Shown piece by piece: positions 1 through 7,561 of a stretch of 7,561 bases of DNA; position 1 is the first letter of the stretch, and each line of letters opens with the position of its first letter. The notes under the pieces were generated by a model, which was given only the letters and a program-made list of their open reading frames with translations, was not told the origin of the DNA and ran no database searches. Source of the stretch: Firmicutes bacterium UBA6132 (GTDB lineage Bacteria > Bacillota_A > Clostridia > Tissierellales > Sedimentibacteraceae); assembly GCA_002435835.1 (NCBI GenBank), contig DIVM01000157.1, forward strand, positions 1 to 7,561. The letters are read 5' to 3'. The translations under genes were made by a program, and so were the position numbers.

Positions 1-1123
1 TTATTACATCTATATTATATTTAAAAATCCAGTCTTTTAAGAATTTTTGTGATTGCTCTACTTGATTTTTAGGTTCATTAGGATATATTACACCAAAATC
101 TAAAAGTTTTCCTGTTTCGTCTAAAACTGATAGTTTGCATCCAGTTCTAAAACTTGGATCTATTGCAAGAACCCTAATATCATTTACTGGAGGTACCATC
201 AATAAATTTTTAGTGTTTTTACCAAATACTTTTATAGCTTCTTCTTCAGCTCTTTCAGTTAGCATATTCCTAACTTCTCTTTCAATTGAAGATGAAATCA
301 ATCTCTTGTAGCTATCTTCAATTGCAGATAAATAATAACTTGTTGTTAATGCTTCTTCATTTTTAATTTCTTTTGATTTTATATAATTAACTATTTTTTC
401 ATCAGGAGTTTTAATTTTAACTTTTAATTTCTTTTCTTTTTCTCCTCTGTTAATAGCAAGTATTCTATGATTTGCAATTGTTTTTATAGCTTCTTCATAT
501 TTATAATACATATCATAAACTGTTTGTTCATCTTCATCAACAGCTTCAGAAACTACAACACCATCCTGCAAATAAATTTCTCTTATATGTTTTCTGTATT
601 CAGCATTATCAGAAATTATTTCAGCTATGATATCACATGCTCCAGCAAATGCATCTTTCACATTTTTTACTTCTTTTTCTTCATCTATGTAGACAGCAGC
701 TAATTCATCTAAATCACCATCAACTATATTTTGAGATAGAATGATATTTGCTAAAGGTTCAAGACCTCTTTCTTTAGCTTTTGATGCACGTGTGGATTTT
801 TTTTGTTTAAATGGTCTGTATAAATCTTCAACTCTTTGCAATACATCTGCATTTAATATTTCTGCTTTAAGTTTTTCTGTTAGTTTTCCCTGTTCTTCAA
901 TTGAGTTAATTACTTCTGATTTTCGAGTTTCAAGATTTCTTAAATAAATTAATCTATCATATAAATCTCTTAATACAACATCGTCCATAGAACCAGTTTG
1001 TTCTTTACGGTACCTTGCTATAAAAGGAATTGTATTTCCCTCATCAATTAATTTTACTGCATTTTCAACTTGAAATGGCTTTAATTTAAATTCATCACAT
1101 AATACTTTATTAATATCTACCAT
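1..1123 (-). CDS. tex: Tex, transcription accessory / RNA-binding protein (N-terminal part, cut by window edge)
   Basis: The frame is open from an ATG at 1121-1123 to the left edge, giving 374 residues with no stop; the family is usually a little over 700 residues, so about half is present. Seen: FIARYRKE at residues 34-41, YRPFKQKKSTRA at 102-113 followed by AKERGLEPLA, HRILAINRGE near 219-228, and AIDPSFRTGCK at 320-330. These are the marks of the Tex N-terminal helical region and then the YqgF/RNase H-like domain, whose conserved acidic position is D322. The helix-hairpin-helix and S1 RNA-binding domains would lie beyond the window. Known for the family: Tex is a cytoplasmic nucleic-acid-binding protein tied to transcription. 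An AGAGGAG ribosome site at 1134-1140, 10 nt ahead of the ATG, supports this start. The gene follows prfB after 116 bp that hold a GC-rich repeat. No promoter was recognised. Confidence 0.95.
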   Translation of the reverse strand, partial: MVDINKVLCDEFKLKPFQVENAVKLIDEGNTIPFIARYRKEQTGSMDDVVLRDLYDRLIYLRNLETRKSEVINSIEEQGKLTEKLKAEILNADVLQRVEDLYRPFKQKKSTRASKAKERGLEPLANIILSQNIVDGDLDELAAVYIDEEKEVKNVKDAFAGACDIIAEIISDNAEYRKHIREIYLQDGVVVSEAVDEDEQTVYDMYYKYEEAIKTIANHRILAINRGEKEKKLKVKIKTPDEKIVNYIKSKEIKNEEALTTSYYLSAIEDSYKRLISSSIEREVRNMLTERAEEEAIKVFGKNTKNLLMVPPVNDIRVLAIDPSFRTGCKLSVLDETGKLLDFGVIYPNEPKNQVEQSQKFLKDWIFKYNIDVI

Positions 1124-1133
1124 TTATTCTTTT

Positions 1134-1140
1134 CTCCTCT
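1134..1140 (-). promoter_or_regulatory. Ribosome binding site of tex
   Basis: AGAGGAG on the minus strand lies 10 nt before the tex ATG. It sits just outside the GC-rich inverted repeat, so the repeat does not break the translation start. Confidence 0.75.
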
Positions 1141-1149
1141 TCTGTTCAC

Positions 1150-1233
1150 GGCTTTGGGGAGGTCGCTTTCGCTGCTTAGGGACGGACCCTTTTCTGCAAA
1201 AGCTCCGTCCCCAAATCACCCATCCCCAAAGTC
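1150..1233. repeat. GC-rich nested inverted repeat between prfB and tex
   Basis: This block is about 57% G+C by hand count inside AT-rich surroundings. Its outer arms, 1150-1160 (GGCTTTGGGGA) and 1223-1233 (TCCCCAAAGTC), pair at 10 of 11 positions. Inside lies a perfect 8-bp pair, GGGACGGA at 1179-1186 with TCCGTCCC at 1204-1211. Inside that is a further 5-bp pair, CTTTT 1189-1193 with AAAAG 1198-1202, around a 4-nt loop. No U-run follows either edge, so it is not a standard intrinsic terminator. No coding frame is evident. It looks like a small mobile or dispersed intergenic repeat, or a structured element in the prfB-tex transcript. Repeat status is inferred from composition and symmetry, because only one full copy is in view. 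Confidence 0.7.
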
Positions 1234-1239
1234 TTTGAT

Positions 1240-2353
1240 TTAATCTTTTTTTAGTGAATTAGCTTTTAAAAATTCATTCATGAACATATCTAAATTACCG
1301 TCCATTACTGACCCTACATTGCCTGTTTCTGCATTTGTCCTGTGGTCTTTAACCATGCTGTATGGATGAAATACATATGAACGTATTTGGCTTCCCCATG
1401 CTATTTGATTGTATTTTCCTTGTATATCTTCTATTTTTTCTTTGTGTTCCATTTCTTTTATTTCTAAAAGTTTAGACTTTAACATTCTCATAGCTGTTGC
1501 TTTATTTTTATGCTGTGAACGTTCATTTTGGCAGTTTACAACAACACCAGTAGGAATATGTGTAATTCTTATGGCAGAATCCGTAGTATTAACATGTTGT
1601 CCACCAGCTCCGCTTGCACGATATGTGTCAATTTTTAAATCTGATTCATTTACTTCTATATCGTCGTCATTTGATAACTCTGGAGTTACATCAACTGATG
1701 CAAAAGATGTGTGCCTTCTATTTGATGAGTCAAATGGTGATATGCGTACTAATCTATGAACACCTTTTTCAGATTTCAAATAACCATATGCATTTTCACC
1801 TTCTATAAGTAATGTTACACTTTTTATTCCTGCTTCAGTATCTGGTAAAATATCTATAACAGTTTGTTTATAGCCATGGGATTCCACCCACCTTGTGTAC
1901 ATTCTGTAAAGCATATCTGCCCAGTCCTGTGCTTCTGTGCCACCAGCTCCTGCATGAATGGATAATATTGCATTGTTTTTATCAAATTCACCACTTAATA
2001 ATGCCACAATTCTTGCTTGTTCAAGTTTTTTAGAAACTTCATCCATTTCTTTTTTAAGTGCATCTAAATGGCTTTCGTCCTCTTCTTCTTTTATCATTTG
2101 CAATAAAAGTTCTACATCTTCAACCTGCTGTTTTAAGCTTAAATATTCCTCCATTTTATCCGAATTATTTTTAAGCTTTTGAGAAACAAATTGAGCTCTT
2201 TCTTGGTTGTTCCAAAATTCTGGTTCCTGCATTTCAGATTGTAAAAGTAAATTTTCTTCCTCTAACTTTTCCAAGTCAAAGGGAACCACCAACCTCATTT
2301 AATACATCATTAAATCTTTTTAACATTTCTGTTATTTCATATAAATCTACCAA
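1240..2353 (-). CDS. prfB: Peptide chain release factor 2 (RF2), expressed by programmed +1 frameshift
   Basis: RF2 recognises UGA and UAA in the ribosomal A site and triggers peptide release in the cytoplasm. A 25-codon leader frame starts at TTG 2351-2353 and ends at an in-frame TGA (2276-2278). Skipping one T (2278) after CTT joins it to the main frame 2277-1240, giving 370 residues. In that numbering the stop-codon-reading SPF tripeptide falls at 205-207 and the catalytic GGQ at 250-252, exactly the E. coli RF2 positions, which strongly supports both the start and the shift. Residue 246 is Ala, not the Thr of E. coli K-12. The N-terminal part is rich in charged helical sequence, and IHAGAGGTEAQDW precedes the core. 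The gene lies 74 bp after secA and ends in TAA. Taking ATG 2296-2298 as the start would give 352 residues with an unnatural N-terminus and lose the leader. Expression is expected to fall when RF2 is plentiful. Confidence 0.97.
2275..2296 (-). promoter_or_regulatory. prfB programmed +1 frameshift site with degenerate stimulatory Shine-Dalgarno
   Basis: On the minus strand the leader reads GGT GGT TCC CTT TGA C. CTT is 2279-2281, the in-frame TGA 2276-2278, and the C that completes the CTTTGAC recoding heptamer is 2275. In known RF2 genes, slow reading of UGA when RF2 is scarce lets the peptidyl-tRNA slip from CUU to UUU, helped by a Shine-Dalgarno-like AGGGGG 3 nt upstream of CUU. Here that position (2285-2290) holds GGTGGT, which matches anti-SD pairing less well. 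A GAGGT lies a little further upstream (2292-2296). The slip site itself is canonical; the stimulator is weaker than the textbook form. Confidence 0.93.
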
Positions 2354-2361
2354 ACTATCAA

Positions 2362-2368
2362 CTCCTTT
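2362..2368 (-). promoter_or_regulatory. Ribosome binding site that fixes the prfB TTG start
   Basis: AAAGGAG on the minus strand sits 8 nt before TTG 2351-2353. No ATG or GTG in the leader frame lies at a suitable distance, and the TTG start gives the RF2 length and motif positions expected. The next in-frame ATG (2324-2326, codon 10) has no comparable site. Confidence 0.85.
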
Positions 2369-2380
2369 AAATATTTTAAT

Positions 2381-2414
2381 ACAAAATTGGAACGGTTATT
2401 CACCGCTCCTAATT
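2381..2414 (-). terminator. Hairpin between secA and prfB, possible weak terminator or attenuator
   Basis: In the minus-strand transcript GGAGCGGT (2402-2409) pairs with ACCGTTCC (2389-2396), 8 bp including one G-U, around a 5-nt loop. Four more A-T pairs (2411-2414 with 2385-2388) can form after a single-base bulge at 2410. The 3' side runs into AATTTTGT, a short interrupted U-tract, so full termination is doubtful. It begins 14 nt after the secA TAG and ends before the prfB ribosome site. It may set the ratio of secA to prfB transcript, or protect the secA 3' end. Confidence 0.45.
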
Positions 2415-2427
2415 ATGCTAAATAATT

Positions 2428-5193
2428 CTATTCTTCATTTTGTCCGCAGCATTTTTTATATTTTTTTCCACTTCCACATGGGCATAAATCATTACGCCCA
2501 ACTTTTTTATCTTTATTTACAACAGGCTTCGCTTTTATACTCGCGTTATCCAAATCTCCGCCGCTCATATTTGTAATTTTAGCAACTTCTTTTCTTTGAA
2601 TTTGTTGTTGTGGTCTAACTCTCATTAACATTTTAATAGTTTCTTCTTGAATTGTAGCAGTCAATTCTTCAAACATATCAAAACCTTCTACTTGGTATGC
2701 TCTTACAGGGTCTTGATTTCCCATTGCTCTTAAACCTATTCCCTGTTTTAAATCATCCATAGCATCTATGTGGTCCATCCATTTAGTATCAACATTTCTT
2801 AATAAAATAATGCGTTCAACTTCTCTAAATGTTTCTTCACCAAATTCTTGTTCTCTTGTTTCATACAATTTTAATACTGCACTCTTTGCAATTTCTTTTA
2901 ATTTTTCTTGAGTTAAATCATTTAAATCCAATGCTTCAAGGTTCATTAAAACAGCAAATGTTTCAGCAATATATTTTATAAATGAATTAATATCCCAATC
3001 TTCAGGATGTTTATTTTCTATTGTATACAATTGTATACCTTTATCTATTAAATCATCCACTATATTTATAATATAATCTTTAAGATTTTCTCCAGTAAGA
3101 ACTCTTCTTCTTTCTGAATAAATAACTTCCCTTTGTTTATTCATTACATTATCATATTGTAATACATGTTTTCTGACGTTGAAATTTCTTCCTTCAACTC
3201 TTGCTTGAGCAGTTTCTATTGTTCTAGTTAACATTCCTGCTTCTAATGGCTCATCTTCAGGCATTTTTAATGTTTCAATTATAGTTTTTACTTTATCTCC
3301 TGCAAAAAGTCGCATTAAATCATCTTCTAATGAAATAAAGAATCTTGTTGAACCTGGGTCTCCCTGTCTGCCGGCACGTCCTCTTAACTGATTATCAATA
3401 CGTCTTGATTCATGTCTTTCAGTACCTATTATATGAAGACCTCCAGCATCTCTAACTTTTTGCTGTTCATCTTTTAATTCTGCTTTAGCTTTTTCTAATA
3501 AATCTTTATAAATATTTCTTACTTCTATTACTTCTTCATCATCTGTTTCATTAAAACCATCAGCTTGAGCTATTAATTCATCTGAAAATCCTTTTTGTTT
3601 TAATTTATGTTTTGCAATAAATTCAGGATTACCACCTAAAACTATATCTGTACCCCTACCAGCCATGTTAGTAGCTATAGTTACAGCTCCTAAACGACCA
3701 GCTTGTGCAACTATTTCCGCTTCTTTATCATGTTGTTTTGCATTTAATACTTCATGTTTTATGCCCTGTCTTTTTAGCAATTTTCCTAAAAGTTCAGATT
3801 TTTCTATAGAAATTGTTCCAACTAATATTGGCTGTCCAGATTTATGTTTTTCAACTATTTCATTAATTACAGCATTGAATTTTCCAAGTTCAGTTTTGTA
3901 AACTACATCCTGTGTATCTTTTCTTTGAACTTCTCTATTTGTAGGAATTTCAATTACATCAACTCCATAGATTTCTCTGAACTCTTCTTCTTCAGTTTTT
4001 GCAGTACCAGTCATACCTGATAATTTTTTATACATTCTGAAATAATTTTGGAATGTAATAGTAGCAAGTGTTTTAGATTCTTTTCTTACTTCTAATTTTT
4101 CTTTTGCTTCAATTGCTTGGTGAAGGCCATTTGAATATCTTCTTCCATACATTAAACGCCCAGTAAATTCATCAACGATAATAACTTCTTCATCTTTTAC
4201 AATGTAATCAATATCTCTTTTCATTGTATTGTGAGCTTTTAATGCTTGGTTGACATGATGAGATATTTCCATGTTGTCTTGATCAGCAAGGTTTTCTATA
4301 TTGAAATATCTTTCTACTTTTGTAACACCTTTAGCAGTTAAAGTTACGTTCTTTCCTTTTTCATCAACTATGAAATCTACAGTATTATCTTCTTCTACTT
4401 CTCCCATCATATAATCCATTTTTGATGGTTTATCATTAGGGTCCTTAACTTTCCCTTTTAATGTTTGAACGAATAAATCAGCTTGAGTATAAAGTGTTGT
4501 TGATTTATCACCTTCTCCAGAAATTATCAATGGAGTTCTTGCTTCATCTATTAAAATAGAGTCAACCTCATCTATGATACAGAAATTTAAATCTCTTTGA
4601 ACCATTTGTTCTTTTCTGATTACCATATTATCTCTTAAGTAATCAAAACCAAATTCATTGTTTGTTCCATAAGTTATATCGCAACCATATGCTTTTCTTC
4701 TTTCATCAGTTGTTAAACCATGTACTACACAGCCAACTGATAGACCTAAGAAATTATGAACTTTACCCATCCATTCGCAGTCACGTTTTGCAAGATAATC
4801 ATTTACAGTTATAACATGAACCCCTTTACCTTCTAATGCATTTAAGTAAACTGGTAATGTTGAAACTAATGTTTTACCTTCACCTGTACGCATTTCAGCT
4901 ATACGTCCTTGATGAAGAACAACACCGCCTATTAACTGAACTTTATAATGCTTTTGTCCAAGAACTCTCCATGCAGCTTCTCTTACTACAGCAAATGCTT
5001 CAATTAATATGTCATCCTTTGTTTCTCCATTTGCAAGTCTATTCTTGAATTCATCAGTTTTAGCTTTAAGCTGTGTGTCTGACAAAGTTTTCATTTCTTC
5101 GTCAATTGCAATAATTTTATCAACCATTGGCTCAATTCTTTTTACTTCTTTTTCACTATATGATCCAAAAATTTTCTCTAAAAACTTTTTCAT
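2428..5193 (-). CDS. secA: Preprotein translocase subunit SecA (ATPase)
   Basis: SecA is the ATP-driven motor that pushes unfolded preproteins through the SecYEG channel; it acts in the cytosol and at the inner face of the membrane. The 921 residues carry, in order: Walker A in RTGEGKT (102-108), Walker B and DEAD-like DEVD (208-211), the preprotein cross-linking region (about 225-340), DEFTGR (341-346), GMTGTA (393-398), [10 protein letters not shown] (508-517), the [11 protein letters not shown] arginine-finger motif (604-614), the helical scaffold and two-helix finger region (around 790-850), and a C-terminal SEC-C zinc site with C904, C906, C915 and C916. The zinc tail suggests it can bind SecB-like partners or ribosomes. 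A 61-residue acidic insert lies between LGG and AGGLHIIG (about 522-582). AAAGGA at 5201-5206, 7 nt before the ATG, supports the start. It follows the HI0933-type gene by 19 bp, so the two are probably co-transcribed. Its stop is TAG. Confidence 0.98.
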   Translation of the reverse strand: MKKFLEKIFGSYSEKEVKRIEPMVDKIIAIDEEMKTLSDTQLKAKTDEFKNRLANGETKDDILIEAFAVVREAAWRVLGQKHYKVQLIGGVVLHQGRIAEMRTGEGKTLVSTLPVYLNALEGKGVHVITVNDYLAKRDCEWMGKVHNFLGLSVGCVVHGLTTDERRKAYGCDITYGTNNEFGFDYLRDNMVIRKEQMVQRDLNFCIIDEVDSILIDEARTPLIISGEGDKSTTLYTQADLFVQTLKGKVKDPNDKPSKMDYMMGEVEEDNTVDFIVDEKGKNVTLTAKGVTKVERYFNIENLADQDNMEISHHVNQALKAHNTMKRDIDYIVKDEEVIIVDEFTGRLMYGRRYSNGLHQAIEAKEKLEVRKESKTLATITFQNYFRMYKKLSGMTGTAKTEEEEFREIYGVDVIEIPTNREVQRKDTQDVVYKTELGKFNAVINEIVEKHKSGQPILVGTISIEKSELLGKLLKRQGIKHEVLNAKQHDKEAEIVAQAGRLGAVTIATNMAGRGTDIVLGGNPEFIAKHKLKQKGFSDELIAQADGFNETDDEEVIEVRNIYKDLLEKAKAELKDEQQKVRDAGGLHIIGTERHESRRIDNQLRGRAGRQGDPGSTRFFISLEDDLMRLFAGDKVKTIIETLKMPEDEPLEAGMLTRTIETAQARVEGRNFNVRKHVLQYDNVMNKQREVIYSERRRVLTGENLKDYIINIVDDLIDKGIQLYTIENKHPEDWDINSFIKYIAETFAVLMNLEALDLNDLTQEKLKEIAKSAVLKLYETREQEFGEETFREVERIILLRNVDTKWMDHIDAMDDLKQGIGLRAMGNQDPVRAYQVEGFDMFEELTATIQEETIKMLMRVRPQQQIQRKEVAKITNMSGGDLDNASIKAKPVVNKDKKVGRNDLCPCGSGKKYKKCCGQNEE

Positions 5194-5200
5194 ATACTTA

Positions 5201-5206
5201 TCCTTT
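5201..5206 (-). promoter_or_regulatory. Ribosome binding site of secA
   Basis: AAAGGA on the minus strand lies 7 nt before the secA ATG, inside the 19-bp gap after the upstream stop codon. With so little room for a separate promoter, secA is likely read from the transcript of the flavoprotein genes or from a promoter inside the upstream gene. Confidence 0.75.
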
Positions 5207-5212
5207 CAATAG

Positions 5213-6448
5213 TTATATATTTTCAGAACTATAATATCCAGCCGTGTATCCAGAACTCCATGCCCATTGCAAATTAAATCCGCCACAGTCTCCATCAACA
5301 TCAAGGATTTCTCCCGCTAAATAAAGTCCTTTTTCTTTTTTTGATTCAAGTGTTTTATTATTAACAGTCAACAAATCAATTCCACCAGCAGTAACTTGTG
5401 ATTGCTCCCATGTATTATGACCTATGACTTCAAATTTCCACTCTTTTAAAACATCAACTATTTTATAAATTTCTTTTTTATTTAATTTACTGCATTTTTT
5501 TTCTTTTTGTTCAAAATTTTCAAAACCTGCTTCACTTAACACAACAGAAATTAATTTTTTGTTTATAAGTCCAATTAAACTGTCTTGTAGGTTTTTATAA
5601 GCCATTTTGCTAAAACGATCATTTAATAAATCATAAAGCATGACTTTATTAAATTGAGGAAAACTATCAACTAAAACATACACAGTTTTTCCTTTATTTT
5701 TTTCATTTATTAACATTCTGCTTATTTGCAAAATAGGAGGTCCAGAAATTCCATACTCAGTGAAAAGTATTTCTCCCTCTTCTTCTCTTATTACCTTTTT
5801 ATCTTCTATCCCTTTTACAACACCATCAAATCGAACGCCAGTTATTTTCTTAAAATAATTTCCTTTTAATTTAAGCTGCACTAATGCAGGAAAAGGATCT
5901 ATTAAATTATGTCCAAATATTTCTGCTAATTTATAACCAGAACCATCTGAACCTAATTGTGGGCTTGATTTACCACCACAGCACAAAATAACTTTATCGG
6001 CATTATGTGTTTCTTCCTTACCTATAATACTAAATTTATCTTTATTCTTTCTTAATTCTTTTACTTCAAAATCAGTTAATTCTAAAATATTTAGTCTTTC
6101 CACCTCATATCTTAATACATCTAATATACTTGAAGCTTGCAAAGAATTAGGATAAACTTTACCACTTTCATCCACATATGTATGAATACCCAGATCTTCA
6201 AAAAAAGTTAATGTATCATTTAATCCAAAAAAATTAAAAACATCTTCTGATTTTTCAACATTTTTCCCATGATATCTATCCATGGACATATTCATATTAG
6301 TATAATTGCACCTGCCATTACCTGTTGCCAATATTTTTTTGCCAACTCTATTTGTTTTTTCATAAATGGTTACTTCAGCACCACGGCGCCTTGCAACTAT
6401 AGCAACAATTAATCCTGAAGCTCCTCCACCAATGACAGCTATTTTCAT
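5213..6448 (-). CDS. HI0933/BaiN-type FAD-dependent oxidoreductase (COG2081)
   Basis: A 411-residue flavoprotein with the full family layout. The N-terminal dinucleotide-binding fold reads IGGGASG (6-12), with E30 at the end of the second strand for the FAD ribose. ATGNGRCNYTN (41-51) is the family signature. LCCGGKSSPQLGSDGSGY lies near 155-172, FTEYGISGPPIL near 229-240, and the C-terminal FAD site holds TAGGID, GLYLAGE and DGDCGGFNLQWAWSSG (about 363-400). Relatives are annotated as aminoacetone oxidase-family or NAD(P)/FAD-dependent oxidoreductases. BaiN of Clostridium scindens, reported to act on bile acid intermediates, belongs to the same family, but nothing here indicates a substrate; no bai genes are in view. 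The usual MKIAVIGGG opening supports the start, though the ribosome site is poor: the nearest purine run is GGGACGG, 11 nt before the ATG. It lies between a second flavoprotein gene (27 bp) and secA (19 bp). Confidence 0.93.
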   Translation of the reverse strand: MKIAVIGGGASGLIVAIVARRRGAEVTIYEKTNRVGKKILATGNGRCNYTNMNMSMDRYHGKNVEKSEDVFNFFGLNDTLTFFEDLGIHTYVDESGKVYPNSLQASSILDVLRYEVERLNILELTDFEVKELRKNKDKFSIIGKEETHNADKVILCCGGKSSPQLGSDGSGYKLAEIFGHNLIDPFPALVQLKLKGNYFKKITGVRFDGVVKGIEDKKVIREEEGEILFTEYGISGPPILQISRMLINEKNKGKTVYVLVDSFPQFNKVMLYDLLNDRFSKMAYKNLQDSLIGLINKKLISVVLSEAGFENFEQKEKKCSKLNKKEIYKIVDVLKEWKFEVIGHNTWEQSQVTAGGIDLLTVNNKTLESKKEKGLYLAGEILDVDGDCGGFNLQWAWSSGYTAGYYSSENI

Positions 6449-6475
6449 TACTTTAAGAACCGTCCCTTTTATTAT
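6449..6475 (-). other. Short spacer with GGGACGG motif replacing a standard ribosome site
   Basis: The whole 27-bp gap between the two flavoprotein genes reads, on the minus strand, as an A-rich run, then GGGACGGTTCTTAAAGTA, then the ATG. GGGACGG (6460-6466) is identical to the core of the inner arms of the inverted repeat at 1179-1211. No AGGAGG-like site is at the normal distance, so GGGA/ACGG may serve as a weak Shine-Dalgarno. The element looks like one arm of a dispersed repeat; without other copies this is inference. Confidence 0.45.
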
Positions 6476-7561
6476 TTATTTTTCAAATGGTTTATATGTT
6501 TTTACTATATATTCAGCAACTTTTAATCCATCTATTGCAGCGGACATAATACCACCTGCATAGCCTGAACCTTCGCCACATGGAAATATTCCTTTAATAT
6601 TGCTTTGCATATCTTCACCCCTGTTTATACGAACAGGAGAAGATGTTCTTGTTTCAACACCAGTTAAAACGGCATCCGGTCTGTCATATCCGGTTAATAA
6701 CTGTCCAAACGCAGTTACACCTTCAACTATACTTTCGCAAACAAATGAAGGTAGACAATCCCAAAGGTTAGCAAATGTAGAACCAGGTCTGTATGTTGGA
6801 TATATTTCACCAAATGATTTTGAAACTTTTTTCTCAGCAAAATCTTTAAACAATTGAACAGGTGCATTATAATTACTACCACCTAATTCAAATGCTTTTT
6901 TTTCAAATTGTCTTTGGAATTCAATGCCAGCTAAAGGATCATCGCTTCCAAAATCTTCTGGACTTACTGTTACTGCTATAGCTGAATTTGCATTTTCTAA
7001 ATCCCTATCATAATAACTCATTCCATTTGTAACAACACCGCCTGTTTCTGACGATGAACCTGTTACCATACCACCTGGGCACATGCAAAATGTATATACA
7101 CTTCTTCCATTTTTACATTTATGAACAAATTTATAATCTGCAGGTCCTAATGCAGGATGATTAGACATTTCACCATATTGAGCTTTATTTATCATATCTT
7201 GAGGATGTTCAATTCTAACACCTATAGCAAATGGTTTAGGTTGCATTTCAACTTTTGTAGAAAGCATTTCAAAAGTATCTCTTGCGCTATGTCCTATAGC
7301 TAAAATTAATACATCAGTTTCTATAATGTCATTTTCAGTTATAACTTTATATAAGTTATTTTCTTTAATACAAATATCAGTTACGCGTTCTTCAAATCTA
7401 AAAGTTCCGCCCAATTCAATTACTTTTTTTCTTATTTTAACTAATACATTTCTTAAATTATCAGTTCCTATATGCGGTTTATTTATGTATAATATTTCAT
7501 CTGGAGCACCAGCTTCTACAAATTCTTCAAGAACTCTTTTACCTCTTTTAGACCTATCTTT
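6476..7561 (-). CDS. Uncharacterised FAD-dependent dehydrogenase, COG2509 type (C-terminal part, cut by window edge)
   Basis: The frame is open from the right edge to a TAA at 6476-6478, giving 361 visible residues. The family is usually around 450-530, so the N-terminal FAD-binding GxGxxG segment lies outside the window. Seen, by visible-residue position: INKPHIGTDNLR (26-37), LILAIGHSARDTF near 85-97, CMCPGG (159-164) followed by SSSETGGVVTNGMSYYDRD, TYRPGSTFANLWDCLP further on, and the C-terminal flavin-site motif GEGSGYAGGIMSAAIDG starting at 329. These are family hallmarks. Its substrate is unknown; the conserved CxC in CMCPGG invites a redox role but does not prove one. The TTG at 7412-7414 is not a true start, because the frame and family similarity continue upstream to the edge. 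It precedes the HI0933-type gene by 27 bp, so the two flavoproteins are probably co-expressed. Confidence 0.9.
   Translation of the reverse strand, partial: KDRSKRGKRVLEEFVEAGAPDEILYINKPHIGTDNLRNVLVKIRKKVIELGGTFRFEERVTDICIKENNLYKVITENDIIETDVLILAIGHSARDTFEMLSTKVEMQPKPFAIGVRIEHPQDMINKAQYGEMSNHPALGPADYKFVHKCKNGRSVYTFCMCPGGMVTGSSSETGGVVTNGMSYYDRDLENANSAIAVTVSPEDFGSDDPLAGIEFQRQFEKKAFELGGSNYNAPVQLFKDFAEKKVSKSFGEIYPTYRPGSTFANLWDCLPSFVCESIVEGVTAFGQLLTGYDRPDAVLTGVETRTSSPVRINRGEDMQSNIKGIFPCGEGSGYAGGIMSAAIDGLKVAEYIVKTYKPFEK

Noticed and set aside
467..947. Two plus-strand open frames (467-703 and 741-947)
   Set aside because: Both are antisense to the well-supported tex frame, and their Phe/Ile/Ser-rich translations resemble no known protein.
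1150..1233. Inverted repeat as an intrinsic terminator of prfB
   Set aside because: No U-run follows the stem on the minus strand, and the outer arms are separated by more than 60 nt, unlike a compact terminator hairpin.
1409..1759. Plus-strand open frame of 116 codons opposite prfB
   Set aside because: It lies wholly antisense to the conserved RF2 core, has no ribosome site, and its low-complexity Ser/Leu/Cys/Phe-rich translation is typical of the complement of an AT-rich gene.
2296..2298. ATG as the start of prfB
   Set aside because: It is in the post-shift frame, lacks a ribosome site at the right distance, and would cut off the leader that gives RF2 its proper length and motif positions.
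5213..6448. Assignment as a bile-acid enzyme (BaiN)
   Set aside because: The family match is clear, but the family is broad and widespread, and no other bile-acid gene is in the window; a specific substrate cannot be supported.
7412..7414. TTG as the start of the COG2509-type gene
   Set aside because: The frame stays open with family-like sequence (KPHIGTDNLR) all the way to the right edge, so the true start is outside the window.
1..7561. A novel defence, mobile or biosynthetic system
   Set aside because: All coding space is filled by five recognisable genes; no transposase, recombinase, toxin-antitoxin, CRISPR array, tRNA or phage gene was seen on either strand.

Overview
The window is low-GC DNA, visibly AT-rich in codons and spacers. 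Its gene content and protein sequences fit a Firmicute of the class Clostridia, probably an anaerobe. The Clostridia-type SecA with a long insert and a C-terminal SEC-C zinc motif supports this, as does RF2 encoded with a programmed frameshift. The species cannot be named from this sequence. Every gene lies on the minus strand, so transcription runs from high to low coordinates.

In order of transcription: (1) 7561-6476, the C-terminal three quarters or so of an uncharacterised FAD-dependent dehydrogenase (COG2509 type), cut by the window edge. (2) 6448-5213, a complete HI0933/BaiN-type flavoprotein (COG2081). (3) 5193-2428, secA, the preprotein translocase ATPase. (4) 2353-1240, prfB, peptide chain release factor 2, with a TTG start and a +1 programmed frameshift at CTT TGA C. 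(5) 1123-1, the N-terminal half of tex, a transcription accessory / RNA-binding protein, cut by the left edge. Gaps are 27, 19, 74 and 116 bp, so at least the first three genes look like one transcription unit. prfB and tex may be read through from it. No stretch over 300 bp lacks a gene.

The non-coding signals are a hairpin between secA and prfB (weak terminator or attenuator), the prfB recoding site, a GC-rich nested inverted repeat between prfB and tex, and a GGGACGG-containing spacer ahead of the HI0933-type gene that resembles one arm of that repeat. The secA, prfB and tex products serve protein export, translation termination and transcription/RNA handling. The two flavoproteins have no evident mechanistic link to them. 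This is mostly an ordinary housekeeping region. I see no phage, transposase, CRISPR, RNA gene or defence system. The points worth following are the recoding of prfB and the GC-rich repeat element.
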